This document shows positions 46,915 to 59,790 of a stretch of DNA of 64,000 nt, one piece after another. The position numbers and the translations under genes were made by a program. The notes under the pieces are model-generated. The model worked only from the letters and a program-made list of their open reading frames with translations. It was not told the origin of the DNA and searched no databases. Source of the DNA: Straminergon stramineum (Eukaryota > Streptophyta > Bryopsida > Hypnales > Calliergonaceae). The stretch is taken from contig OY987272.1 of the NCBI GenBank assembly GCA_963920665.1, forward strand, positions 129,001 through 193,000, in the 5' to 3' direction. How positions within the stretch are numbered: position 1 is the first letter of the stretch; every line of letters begins with the position of its first letter.

Positions 46915-49806
46915 CAAGATAGAAGAAATTGCTTGACTTTTACAAAACAACTAAAAAACAAGAAGGATTAGGGTTTCTATTAATAAGTTGTATATATGTT
47001 AATACGTACAACAACTTCAATATATTTGGACAACTACATTTCTATTGCATTTTGCAAAACAAATAACTAATTGGCTTTGTCTTTATATGCAAATAATAAT
47101 AAGTAAAAGAAAATCCTACTATTGCCTTATGAAAATAGGGAGAATGTCATGCTGTACATGGGCCATAATATGTAAAGAAAGTACTACAATGCATAACCGC
47201 CAATGATATACAATCAGTATTTATCAATGAGCTATTGAAAAAGCCCTTGCAATGATCCTAATGACATAAAATCAAAGGACAAACAAAACATGAACAAGAA
47301 CTATGAAGGCCTACAAATTCAATGAAATAGTCAATTATAATGAAGAGGTAGCTACATAAATGAAAGATGAGCAACAAGTAGGGAGAAGCTCCAATTACAT
47401 GTACTAGACATTTTTATGAGAAGTGAAAATTGAGAGATGGCAAGATGAAGAAATTATAAAATATGGAAAATAGTGAATAGGAAAATAGTTGATGTTGAGA
47501 AACCATAGCTTCATTTTGACTATGTTACTAATGGTAATAAGTCTACTAATTCAAACTAAAAGGACTTTTCTCTTCTTAGTTTCTCCTATTAGTATATCTT
47601 CTACCTCAAATATTGTTTTGTGTTGTAACTTATATTATTGTGTTTGGATTATCTTTATTTCAATCAACTCTACAATTAGCTTCCAATTTTTTTAATTGCT
47701 ATTGTTAAACGAGCATACAAGGATTATGCATGTGTATAATTATTGGATAGAGTATAGATTTCTTCTATATTTGCCAATCATGATTTCTTAACCCCTAAAT
47801 GACTAAGGAATATTTTGAAGGCTTTTATTAGTTTGAATAAACAATTGCAATCTCAATTTTTTGATCACATGGATGGAATTTTGCACATATTAGATGCACT
47901 AAATTAAAGGATATTCTTGATTATAAGACAAATTTCAAAGAACTTGGAGTAGTGGTTACAAAGTTTTGTTCAATTTTGTCTTTTTGTTCACAACATGGGT
48001 AGGTTTAACAAGAACAAAAATATTCTGTATTTAAGTTTTTTTTCCTTCATTTTTTTTCACAAATTTTCAACTAAAATTGAAATAATTTTTTTATCTTCTA
48101 CAAATTTAAGACACATAAATTTTGATAGAATTTTTCAAAAGATGAACTATGCAAGTACAAAGTCATGAGATTTTTTCCCTCAAAGTTTCAATGTAAATAT
48201 CAGTAATTTTTTCACTTTGAAATTATGAATCAATATACTTCAATGAGTTAGATGTATTATGTTATGATTGGATGAATGAATTAATCAAAACAAACTACTT
48301 TTCTATTTATCAATGTTGAAACCAAAAACACAATTTCCCTTATAATTCTACAATTGTTTAATCAAATTGGTTACATCTTAGTATGTTGGTGACATAACAC
48401 AATATAATATCAAAAAATAAATTTTGTGACTTTGCAATGGCATGCCCTCCAAAATACAAAAAAATAAATTGAACATCTAGTTGTTTAAGACTTATAATAC
48501 ATTAATACTCATTTTCCAATGATTCTATTGGTCAAAATAATCACCCCCTCATGATTTAGTATTCATTCTATAAGCTTGAATTCAAGAAATGCTTAAAAAT
48601 TCAATATTGAAAGAAAATTTTGATGCGTCAAAGAGAAAAAAAGCAATTTGGTTTGTAATTGTATATTTTATTCATACTAAGTTTGTTGTTATCAATACTT
48701 TTGTTCACATTGTTAACAAATAAAGTAGATACAATATTGATGCACATTTGAATCAATAGATATACCTTACAAATGTTGTTTATTAGGATTGTAGATAATA
48801 CGAGTTATTTGGAGATTTGCAGATGCTGTGTAAAATTGTCAATTGAGATTGAAGAATAGTCAATGTAAAAAGTGCCCACACCATGGGATCTCATGTTGAT
48901 GAAGAGGAGATATAGACTAGGATTACCATTAAAAAAAGAATAGCACGATGCTTTTGAATTTGGTGCAGTTACCTTGGTCAATGAAATTGAAGTTGAATGA
49001 TTGAAACCAAAGTCAAAGAATGTATGACACTCCCATGGATCACTTGGTGGCATCAATACATCCATCTAGAATTTTGGATAGATCTCTAAGAGAGAATAGC
49101 AAGGAATTCTATGGACATTCCAATATTTCAAACACCATTATTTCTTAGGCAATCACAACATATGAATAGTTCAAGAAAGAAAATTACAAAAATTCGATAG
49201 TATCTGAGTACTATGTGGAATCTCGCTTTCTCTAGATTGATATATTCTAAAAGAGGCAATGAATTCAATAAGGAGGTGAATCACATAGGAAATCATATAA
49301 AACATCACAAAATGAAGCAAGCAATTATGTAAGGAATAGAGACTGAAAGATATAGTAGGTGAAAAGAATTGGCATACACCTCTAAAGAAAGTGGCAAAAT
49401 GTATATACACTTTATAAATGAAAATTTTATTTATATGTACATGAAGCCTATGAATGGTCTCCATTATTGATTGGCCAATTGCAAAACCAAAAGCAACCCT
49501 ATCCACTTAAAGTCCTAAGAGGTTGGTGGTTTGCAATTCATTAAATCAAATGATCAAAGTTAATTTGTCCTCTTGTGCACTGCACTCCAAGAATCAAATT
49601 CTCTAAGCTTGTTTCATTGTCATACTCAACAATGAAACGTTTGCAGTCCAAGTGTGTAAGGCCAAGGCTCAAATTTTCTTTATTTTTTCACTTATGTAAC
49701 AAAAATGATCTTTTATTATAAAAGCCCTCCAAATAAGTATGTTAACTCAAAGGTGAGTTACACTTACTAACACTCACTACAAGGGAATGGTATCCTTTAT
49801 GACTAA
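46915..49806. other. AT-rich intergenic stretch
   Basis: No convincing gene. 'aacccctaaatgactaagga' at 47,791 marks a piece of the recurrent repeat family. The open frames at 48,805-49,065 and 49,171-49,506 have no recognised motif. Confidence 0.35.
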
Positions 49807-49809
49807 TAA

Positions 49810-51348
49810 GGGCCGGTTTATATGTGGGGCCGGATTGAAGGCCGGCCGGAACTCTCCAAGTTTGAGCCAATAGGGTCCTTCAATTTCTCCAAATCTAGCC
49901 CAATGGCTTTATACTTTGGGCTAGCTGGAACTACAACTCATCCTACATGTTACCTTAGGTGGCATGGTTTTGCCGCCAAACCATCCGGCCCCAAGGGAGC
50001 AATTGGGACAAGGTTTTGAGTGGCTTGAACTCCCATCTAGGGCCGGATTGATCTCCTCTATTGGATTGTACAAATCTCTACAATATACCAATTCAAATTT
50101 TTTTTTTTTTTTTTTTGGTACATGAGCTCAAGAAACTTCTCTCCATCTATACTTCCTCCCATCTGTGTTGTTGAATTTCTTTTAATTTTTTAATTTTTAT
50201 TCTTAAAACACATCTATTGTTTCCATTGCAAAGGGGTTTGTTATTGAATTTTTGGGAGCACTAGAGGCTGAGTTGAAGAAGAGTGCATGTAAGCCTGTTA
50301 TAAGCTTAATGTTTAATTTAATTTAAGCTTAATGTTATGTACAATTGCTTTGACTGATATGCAATGTTTATTTGGTTTGATTGACATGTGATGTTCTAAT
50401 TTAAATTATTAATGTTTAAAAATTAAAAATAATGATAAAAAATTAAAAATATTTAAAAATAATAGTGTTATTAATAAAACTTCATACAATAACCTAATAG
50501 TTCTACCATATATTTCTGATATTGGTATATTAAAGATCTTTTACATTACCAAAGTAGATTTAAGGTACTTAGTTGATTAGTTTTTATAGTTAATTTAGCT
50601 TCATAATTAATTTTTTCAATTAATTTATAATTTTTGATGACATATACTTGAAAAAAAGAGTATGATTAAGAAAGATTATGGTACTAGAAGTAACATGTAC
50701 AATTTACGTTTATCATTGAATTCATTCAAGTTCTCATGATTAAAAATTCCATTAAAAAAAATTGAAAATATATATTTGCAAAAGAGATACAAAAAAAATA
50801 TATTTTCTCAAATTATGTGTTTATTTCTGTGATTACTTTCAACCCCCTATAGTGACAAGACAAAAATGATTTCTTCCATGAAATTCTTGAAATCCTCATG
50901 AAAATAAATGAAAACTATTCTAGAGCTTCAACTATAGTTCCAATGTCAACTCTAGATTCAACATCAAGTGAAAGGAAAAGGTTCAAAAGAAGTAAAAATC
51001 TCTATCTTCTTTTCCAAATAGAAAAAACAGGAAGAGAAAGGAAAAGGTTCAAAATAAATAAAAACACTCTTTCTTCTATTTTTGAAATAGAATAAATAGG
51101 AAGAAAGGGAAAAAAATTTAATAGAAAAGAAATGAAGAGAAAGATAAACATGCGTGTTTTTATATTTTTTTAATTGAGCATTGAGAAAATCCAAGAGCAT
51201 ATGAATTGAAAATTGGGCCTTAGAATCCAACCCAAAGGCTTTACATTAATTGGGGCTGGATGGAAAAATTATGACCAGATTGAAGGCTAGATTGAGGGCA
51301 AATCCGGCTGACCTTCCATCTGGCCCCATGTGTAGTATAAACCTAGCC
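49810..51348. mobile_element. Non-autonomous PIF/Harbinger-like element
   Basis: Its left end GGGCCGGTTTATA and right end TATAAACCTAGCC are inverted. Further blocks 'tgtggggccgga' and 'tggccccatgtg' extend the inverted repeat. TAA flanks both sides (49,807-49,809 and 51,349-51,351), the three-base duplication usual for PIF/Harbinger. The 1,539-bp body has no transposase frame. Confidence 0.75.
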
Positions 51349-51351
51349 TAA

Positions 51352-51769
51352 GAATTGATAAGGATTTGTCCAAATCAACAAAAAGACTTCTTGATCCTAT
51401 AATTTTTGACGATTTGGTCATTTCCTTCATTTTCTCTCAAATTTTCATCAATTCAGACTTTTCTTCATTTGGGAATCTTTAGGAATCTTTGGAAATCTTA
51501 GGTATCTTTGGGAATCTTTGGGAACTTTCTCAAAATTAAAGTATTATAAAAGAATGGAGCTTCAAGGGAGTTGCCTTCCTTTCACTAAAAGAAAACAATG
51601 TTTTCTTTAATCATTGGATTCTGTGTCTTGATGTCTCGAATGATGTCTAGAAATGTCTTCATAGACATCCAAAAATTTGTGTTGGTTGAAATGTGACAAA
51701 AACACCCCAAACAACGTTGAAAATCCTCATGTTTTTAAAGAGACATCCCAAAAAACATGGGTCAATAGG
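51352..51769. other. Short intergenic stretch
   Basis: Contains 'ggaatcttt' repeated five times between 51,470 and 51,525, a micro-repeat. Nothing else was recognised. Confidence 0.4.
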
Positions 51770-53462
51770 TGTGAGCCCCCAATTAGGCATCGGGGACTCA
51801 TTTTTATTTTTATTTTTATTTATTTTAAATGCAATTTTATATACAAAAAGCCTCCAAAAGAGTGTAAAAACAAAATAATTGTGTCACATTCTAATATAGT
51901 ATTTGGTCTATATTTAGAATATTATAGCTAGAATGCCCCAACTACGAATTGTAAGTAGGTTAGAACCCAACCAATCATGGCAATTTGATAAATTACGAGT
52001 GATGGGTGTACAAGGCTCAAAATCCCACATAGAAAGGACATCTCTAGGCTAATATTGGTTGAGGGAACCCTAATGAGGCATATATTAAAGTCAATTTCCG
52101 TAGAGAGGTTTCAGTTTCTCCATTTCATCAATGAAATGGCAAAACCCCAATTATTGGCTTGCAAGTGTCAAAAATACCAAGACAAAATTGTAGAGGAATC
52201 TCTAGTCCAAGGAGGAGGATTTAGAGTTAAAACCATGCCCAAGAACCAACACCGAAGTCGGTTCACCGAGATTCCCTCTAATGTAGAAGATTCCCTGGCC
52301 ACCGATAATTAAATGAAGGGGTGGATTTTATCCCCCCTAGGCCGATGTATAGAATAAAAATATGAGCATGCACATGTATTTTGGTATTCCATGGTAGGTT
52401 CCACAAAAAGTTTCAAAATTTTATGATAGGCAGAAGATGCCTTTTCGGATGGTCAACTACCCAAACTTGTGATGGAAAATTATTAGAAATTCCTCAAAAT
52501 TAAAATAGATTTTTTTATATTAATAAGCTACCCTGACAAGTTTTCAAGACGTTCTCATAGTTAGAAGTATCCAAACCTACAAGATTCCACGACAATTAAT
52601 GAAATTTAAAGTCCATGACAAGGTTGACCAACGGAGCAGGAGCATATAGAAGCAGAATGGGGTCCAAGCTAGGACTTTTCTTACTCCCCCACATCAACTT
52701 AAGAGCCTAGGCTAGTTACTTTTGTCAAAAAAGTCAAACTCTAAAAGTTGGGATTTTTCAAATTTTGGCGTTAAGTTAGTGCTAGGTTTCATTGAGATTT
52801 TGAAGATAGAAAGAGGGGTGGAGGATTTTCCATGCATGAAGAATGGCCTTCTAAAGCCAATGGTGCAATCCGTTTGCAATTCGGACTTAATCTCCAAAAG
52901 TTAGCTTAAAGGGCCAACATAGGATGAAAACCTTGAGGATGAGGATGGAAATCCGAAAAGATAAGGTTAACTTAGATGAACGAGAGGAGGTGGGTGCCCG
53001 GGAAAGAGTATAAAAGGCACCTCTTCTCCTCTCTCACCACCACCATTTTGTGTATTTGGGTCCATTGGGTCCAATGGATCCAATTTATGTTGGAATTGTG
53101 GCATTTTAGCCACAAACCTAGCAATGGTGTTTTTTGGGCACTTTTTAGCTGTTGTTCTTTTTTCAAGCTTGTGAGGTCTTTGTGGGTCCCTTGCACCTTG
53201 AGTTGTGTTTAGTATAAACTCCCTCAAGCCTTGAGGCTTGAAGGTTTTTTACCTTTCTGTGTCACCAGAAGTTGTGTTGCATTTATCTTTTAGGGGTTCC
53301 TCAGTCACCATCTTTGTCTTGCCATTGCACTAATCCTAGAGTAATCCCCCATATGACTTGCAATGCCACTTTGGAGGACCTCTAGATTAAGTCTATTATT
53401 GTATTAACTCTGTGTAGTCAATCTTTGGGTGTCAAGGGTTCATTTCTTTTGTCTCCTAATAC

Positions 53463-53614
53463 CACTAGAAGAAACTGGCGTTGGTTTCAACATAAAATTA
53501 GTTGATACAAAATTTTGCATTCTGCTAAAAAATGCAATTTTTGTGTTTATTGGTAAAACACAGAATTTTGTGTCAATTGGTTTCTATTGAAACTAGCGTT
53601 GGTTTCTTCTAGTG
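53463..53614. mobile_element. CACTA-type MITE inside LTR copy 2
   Basis: It starts CACTAGAAGAAAC and ends GTTTCTTCTAGTG, with inverted repeats of about 50 bp (imperfect). The three-base duplication TAC flanks both ends (53,460-53,462 and 53,615-53,617), as in CACTA/EnSpm elements. The matching site in LTR copy 1 (about 26,447) is empty. Confidence 0.85.
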
Positions 53615-53679
53615 TACTAACATGGGCTTCCTAAAGAAGGCCAAAAGAATGTAAGAGTTGGTAGGTCCTGTTGTGATGG

Positions 53680-53870
53680 CAAAGCTTTGAAGCCCTTACG
53701 GGTAAAAAATTTTAGTAATGTGTTAAAAGAGGGAACCACAACAAAGCCTTGAACTCCCTTAGGGTCCAAAGTCTTAGCTGTGTGTTAAAAGAGGGAACCA
53801 CGACAAAGCTTTGAACCCCCTTGGGATCAAAAGTCTTAGTAGTGTGTTAATAAAAACCACCCAATGGGAG
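53680..53870 (+). repeat. 65-bp tandem repeat in LTR copy 2
   Basis: 'ttaaaagagggaaccac.acaaag' occurs at about 53,724 and 53,789, and each unit ends 'aaagtcttag'. There are three units. It matches the 62-bp repeat at 26,505-26,690. Confidence 0.7.
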
Positions 53871-54254
53871 AATTTTAAGCCCCCATAGTTCTTTTCCCTA
53901 CAAAATTTAATTCCCAAAACATGTTGGGAACAAACTATAGTTTAGGCCCCTAAAAGTAGGAATTAAAGGTCAAGATAAGTATGAGGAGTAGCTAGTGAAA
54001 GGTAAAGGGAGGCCCTACACCTCCGTGAATCTAGCCCCACCACCCACTAACCATAGACATAGCTCTCCTAAGCCTTCCTTAGAAGTTAGCACAAAATCAA
54101 CCAAAGGGGGAGACAGTCCCAACACCCAGCAACTCCAACACCTTAGGCCAACCCTAATACCCCAATAACTCGATACCCGGAAAAGGTTAGGGCCGAGTAC
54201 CACTGGACAAGTTGGGCACCTTAGGGCAAGACACCAGGTTGGGGTCCAGTAATA

Positions 54255-54450
54255 ACAACAAGGGTTAAAAGGTTCAGTAATTAGAGAGAGGAGTCGGGGG
54301 GGGCAATAATTAGAGAGAGGCTAGGGAAGCTAAATAATTAGGGAGAGGGTCAGAAGTTCAGTAATTAGAGAGATGATCGGAAGTCCAATAATCAAAAGGA
54401 GAGGGCCAAGGGGGTTCAGTAATCAAAAGAGAGGGTCAAGGGTTCCAATA
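54255..54450 (+). repeat. Minisatellite of about 30-35 bp in LTR copy 2
   Basis: Units contain 'cagtaattagagagag' or 'caataatcaaaa.gagagggtcaag'. At least six variable copies are present. Confidence 0.7.
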
Positions 54451-55790
54451 GTCGTTGCAAGGGGAGAAAAAAATCAACAAGTCCAAGGGTAAAAGGAGGG
54501 GAGAAGAGACTGACAAGAGACTCCCCTTACACTAAAACAACCCTTGGGGTGGGGAATCCAACTCCCCGTCTCCTATAAACATCACCAAGGCAACAAAAGC
54601 AAGCAAGAGAAAGAAGGAGTGAAGGCGACAGAAGGCTAGAGGAATGATGGAATGACAAGAAGGAGGGACTATTTGGAGGAGGAATTTAAAAGGAGATAAG
54701 ATAGGAGAAGAATCCCCAAGTCTTATTAGGGCCCTTAGATTAAAATTAGTTGATTTACATGAGATTATACATAAGACATAGGACGTAAGAGATAGTTCAA
54801 CCTTGTAGGAGGCCATGATGCATCCTTTGTTAGCCTTGTAGGTAGAAATGAGGATAGTTGGGCTACTATAGGACATAAGAAGGATGGTGTAGAAGGGAAA
54901 GAAGGAGAGAAAGAAATAAGACAAAGCCAACCAATTAATCCTTGAATTTAACTGTTTTATGATTAGAACGATGGTTCATTGTATCGCGGCTCGGTATTGT
55001 GGTCCATGGCGGAGGAGGGAGAGCTTCTAGTCGGCCCGGTCAATGATGCAATTTTTGAGGTACAAGAAACCCCATCCTTGACTTTCTAATTTCTTCCATT
55101 AGCATTTCGTAGACCCTGGCGCCTAGCAAAGGCCCATCCCTAGGTCAGACCCTTGAGGCCATATGTTAGTTCAATTATTAGGGTAGAAAAATATTGAGGA
55201 GGTCTGTAGTTTTCCAAAACCCTAAGGCACGCCCCAATCGGAGCAAAAACAAGAAAGTTCTCACTGGATGAAGTTTAGGCAAAGTTTGGATGAGAAATCT
55301 GTGGGAGTCTTCAATTAGGTTAAAACTCCAGATCTAGGTAGGAACAAGTCTTTTGACCCAACCCTAGAAATTTCAAACTCTTTTGAATAAGGGAACTAGG
55401 CTCAATTCATGGATGAAGTTTGAGGAACTAAGTAGTGGTCAAACTTCATCCATTCATAACTTTGGCTAGGAAGGTCGGATAGGGTTGAGTCTTAGGTTTT
55501 TAGAAATGGGTTGAAATGAACTAGGTTTTTATTAGGTTATTTCTTCCTTGATGTAGGTTCCATCCAAAACATACAACAGCCCATCCATTCGATGAGCCAA
55601 AGACACTAGATGTAGATTAAAAGAATCTTGCGTGTTTGGGGTCACTTTAGGCACTTAGTAAAAAGATCCATTGCTTGGAAGTCACAATGGACCATGATTA
55701 GATACATGAAAGTAGGATTCACTTAGCCAAAACCCAAAACGTAGTTGTGTTCACGATTTACCAAGGGGGGGGGTAAATTAGCGCTCACAA

Positions 55791-55803
55791 TGGTGTCGAA
55801 AGC
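55791..55803 (+). promoter_or_regulatory. Primer-binding-site-like sequence
   Basis: TGGTGTCGAAAGC follows the LTR end by one base. It resembles the plant initiator-Met primer site TGGTATCAGAGC (known). Downstream, recognisable retroelement coding sequence is absent. Confidence 0.55.
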
Positions 55804-56895
55804 ATGGCATTACATCATGTCCTACACTACCAGACTTGGAAGAAGAAGTTATGAGTTGCTCACTCTAGGTTTGTACTTGTGAACAAAGTATCAGAACTTA
55901 TGAGGTAGAAGGTTACATTTGAATAAAGAGGTCTCTAACTCCCAATCCAAGAAGTGTCTCTAAAAATGTTTGTAGCTCTCTTAAAACAACTTCGAGAATA
56001 TTCTTTCATCTCTAAACATGTCTATAGAAATGTCGTCATGTCTTTGCCAACGACTCGATAAGCATCTTAACGTTTAGCACCTTATCTCCAAAAACATCTA
56101 TATGTCGTTGCAGACATCTCCATAATAACTATAGAATATGTAGAGTGTAGACCCTCTATGTTGATGTAGCATGCTATGTCAATATTAATTGATGCCACAT
56201 TAATCAATTTCCATGTAGAAGGCCATGTAATCTACTACATCATCGTCTCAAAAGGTTAAGGCTACCCTTTGATTGCTTGTCTCTTTTTTTTAGCTCAGTT
56301 TGACGTTTTATCCCAAATCAAAGTAATTTTTGCAAGTTTATCCGTAGTAAAAAGGGATCAACAAAGTGGATGTGGCAATCGATGTTTTTGATGACAATTG
56401 CCAAGACATCAATATGTCTTTACCAATGTCATCAAATACTTTAGATGTCAATAAAAACACCAACTTGTTTTCACTATAATTTGCCACCATCATCTACAAC
56501 ATCCACTCAAATCTACTCGAAATCGCAATCCATCCTTCAAACATCTTAATGTCCCTATGAACACCATATATTTTGCCTTGGATATCCAATGTTTTGGGTT
56601 GGACACTAAAAAAAACATTGTTTTTTTGTAGTGTTTGCTCATCCAAATTAAGCTCGGAACAATAGAGAACAATAGGCCATAATTTATTTTTAAATTCATT
56701 TTTTTTAGATTATTTTTAGATTTAAAAAAAATAAAAAATCGCAATCTAATGTGGTCAATTTTGGCCATGTCATGTTGTAATTTCATAATCATTTTCATGT
56801 TAATTTCTCATCACATTTTTTCATAATTATTTGATTAATTCTTTTAAGCAGTCTCACACAATTAAGGTGCTTTGAATCGCATAGTAGATTTCAGG
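55804..56895. other. Remnant internal region and intergenic sequence
   Basis: No gag, protease or polymerase frame is visible. 'tttttttgtagtg' at 56,620 could be the end of another CACTA-like element, but no matching start was found. Confidence 0.35.
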
Positions 56896-57030
56896 TTGTT
56901 TTTTTAATTTTTTTTATGAATTTTAATTTTTTTGTCCGACCTCGATTTCTAGCTAGAATTTCTCGTATGGGAACTCACAACCTCCTATGTAAGCCCCATA
57001 GTTAACACTTGGGCCTCAGGTTTTTTGGAG
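56896..57030 (-). mobile_element. SINE-like repeat
   Basis: The minus strand has an A-box-like GGCCCAAGTGTTAACTATGG and, about 35 nt later, a weak B-box-like GGTTGTGAGTTCCC. An A/T-rich tail follows. The assignment is tentative because the B-box is poor. Confidence 0.35.
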
Positions 57031-58309
57031 GGGTTCTTTGCATTTGCTTACATTTAATATCACTTATAGTTACAAAGATTGAAAAAGAGTATTTACAGCA
57101 TGTTCTGTAGAAGTCCCTACAAATGCAGTAAATGCATTGTGTTAGTTTTTAAAGTTTAGAAAGTGCCTTAAACACTTTCCTTCCTAAGTTCTAGTGTCCA
57201 GATTAATTGTTTAGTGCAACAATTAGAAGTTTGGAATAGTTTAAGCCTTGTTGGCAAGAATAGGTAAAACCACCTAATTTGGGTTTCAGTGGGCCAAATC
57301 TTTGGGAAATGGTGATAAAGGGTTAGATTATAGGAGTTAGAAGGTCAAGGTGGAAATTGGTTCCCTAGGTCCTAGAAAAACACATAGGTAACCCACGTAG
57401 AGACCACCATCCAATTTGCAAAGAATTGAAAAAATTACTTTTATTCCTTGTGGGTAAAATCCACAAATTTGATGATTATACAACCAATGGATGGAGAGAG
57501 GTGTTTTTAATTGAAAAACATACCAAGACTGCAATGGCAAAGTTGGTTCGTGAAGATTGCCTAGTATGAGAATGATTCCTCCCTAAAGGAATTAATTTGA
57601 TGGGTGTGAATTTAACACCCTTAACATAAAGTGCAGCATAGACATGGAAATTTGCAATTATCATTTGGAAGCTTCCTAGAAGCTTCCCAAAAAGTTTCAT
57701 AATTTTTTGGTTTACAGAAGATGACTCCATGGGAAGTCAATCGCATTTACCGGCATTTGGAAATTCATAGAAACTATCAAGGTAGCGATTAAATCCCACT
57801 AAAAATTAGGATAATGTGTTTCAGTATAAATCATCTCCCCACAAAAATTCAAGACATTCTAACACCAAGTACTAGAATCGGACAATCGGTAGCAACAACA
57901 ATTTTTAACGAAAATCCAAAATTTTCAATGAGTTGCCCAACATTTCTGGAGTGTACAACATCCGATTAAGGTCAACGTGGACTCTTTTCTTAATTTATTG
58001 AACCTTATAAATAACCTTGGCTAATCAAAACTTTGAGAAAAGTCAAACTCCAAGTTTTGAGTTTTTAACCTTTTTTACTACTTTTCAAAACTCTAGCTTT
58101 CACTTGCGAAATGGGCCAGGATTAGGGGTAGGGGACTCTTTAGAGTAATTTGGATCTTTTGAAAACAATGGTGTAATCCATTTGGCATATGGAGCATATC
58201 TCCAAAAGTTAGAATGGCTACAACAATAGACTAGATTTTTAAACGTTATTTTATAGTTTTCCGTAGGTTAGTTTTTTAGGTAATTTGACGGGGGAGGAGG
58301 CCTCGGAAG

Positions 58310-58320
58310 AGTATAAAAGA
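58310..58320 (+). promoter_or_regulatory. TATA-like box of LTR copy 3
   Basis: GTATAAAAGA is followed by 'cctccctctcccctcac', at the same place as 'gagtataaaagg' in copy 2 (53,007). Confidence 0.45.
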
Positions 58321-59486
58321 CCTCCCTCTCCCCTCACTTTGCACCCCCGTTTCTTCATTTTCTTGTTTGGGCCAACTTGAGACCTTTCGTGCTTGTTTTG
58401 TAACTAGCCAAACCTTTGCCACATTATTCGGATTTTGGTCATTCTGCCAAAACTCTAGTGTTTTCATTGCTATTGAAGCTTTTATGATTATTGTTGTATT
58501 TTTGAAGCTCTTTCCAAAGGATGTTGGGGGCCCTTTGGAAGAAGCCATGCTTTGCATGCCTACTTGTCTTCGTTACTAACCAAACTTTGTTTTTGTGAGA
58601 TTATTGGAATACTAAGTAACAAGCTTATTGTGTGGTTGAGTCTTTGGTGTTTAAGTACTAACCATGGGCAGCCAAGCTTTTGCGAGAGATTTCTCGACTC
58701 TAAGTTGTAGAAAATCCCCCTTGAGTTTGTTACCAAACCAAGTGTTTGAATTTGAACATTGATGTGTCTTTTAAATTCCATCCAAGTTCCTTAGAATGAG
58801 ATCTCATACTTTGGTATTGAAAATCCCCCCTAGAGCCTTGACAAAGGAATTTGTGGTCTTAAATATAATTATGTCATTTTGAGAGTTTGGATGAGAACCA
58901 AACTTCAACCATTTGTACTAACCACTTTGGGGGAAATTTGCCCAAACATTGGCGCTAAGCCACTATATAGCGAAGCTTCGCCCTTGGACACAATTTTCCT
59001 TTAAGCTATTTATGTTTTGGGGCTTTAAAATTCACACTTAACACCCCGGACGACAAAGCTCCACTCTTCACTATAACTTTTCCATGTTTCCTTTTATTGA
59101 AGGGTCCCCATACAGAGACCTAAAGTACTGGTGTGATCACCAAAATTTAGTGAAAGTGACCAAAAAACTTGGCAACCACCGCCAATCGAGTTTAATGGGT
59201 CTAGCCAACAATAAGCCAGTACCATAAGGCAGGCGGGCCAACAAGTAGGCAGGGCCAATAAAGCAATACGTTCATCGAGGGAGCCAATTAGTATGGGGAG
59301 TCGGGTTGCTCTTTAATTAAGTTCTGAACCAGTTCAACCAGTTTTAGCATGCACATATATGTGCAAAAGATCAAAAATTAGATGCCCTCTCAAGGTTTCT
59401 TCTTATTCCGATTTTTGATATTTGAACACTCTACTTGACCATTTTCCTCTCACCTTTGGAATTCCATGGTTAGCTCATCAATCAAA

Positions 59487-59790
59487 TTTCAGAATTTGAG
59501 AGGGTCCAGAGTCAAAGGAAATTTTAGAATTTGAAAGGGTCCAAAGCCAAGCAAATTTCAGAGTTTGAGAGGGTTTAGAGCAAAGAAAATTTCAGAGTTT
59601 GAGAAGGGTCCAGAGTCAAGAAAAATTCAGAATGTGAGAGGGTTCAGAGTCAAGAAAATTTTAGAGTTTGAGAGGGTTTTGAGCAAAGGAAATTTCAAAG
59701 TTTGAGAAGGGTCCAAAGTCAAGGAAAATTCAGAAATTGAGAAGGTCTAGAGTCAAGCAAATTTCAGAATTGAGAGGGGTCCAAAGTTAA
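59487..59790 (+). repeat. 34-35 bp minisatellite in LTR copy 3
   Basis: Nine units of 'tttcagagtttgagag', 'ggtccagagtcaag' and 'aaaa' have starts spaced 34 or 35 bp apart (59,491, 59,526, 59,560, 59,594, 59,629, 59,663, 59,697, 59,732, 59,766). Confidence 0.85.

Larger units (their letters stand above)
51770..55789 (+). mobile_element. Long LTR (copy 2), family A
   Basis: It begins TGTGAGCCCCC and ends GCGCTCACA, 4,020 bp including a 152-bp MITE insertion. It is collinear with copy 1. The TATA-like site 'gagtataaaagg' is near 53,007. One base after its end comes a primer-binding-site-like sequence, so this is probably a 5' LTR. The flanking 5-mers ATAGG and ATGGT do not match, as expected if the right side is internal sequence. 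Confidence 0.8.

Noticed and set aside
49775..49806. CACTACAAGGGAA as the start of a CACTA element
   Set aside because: No matching GTAGTG end with a three-base duplication was found, and the adjoining sequence is explained by the Harbinger-like element.
54532..54930. Minus-strand open frame of 132 codons
   Set aside because: It lies inside LTR copy 2 in a region collinear with non-coding copy 1 and reads low-complexity Ser/Phe/Leu text.
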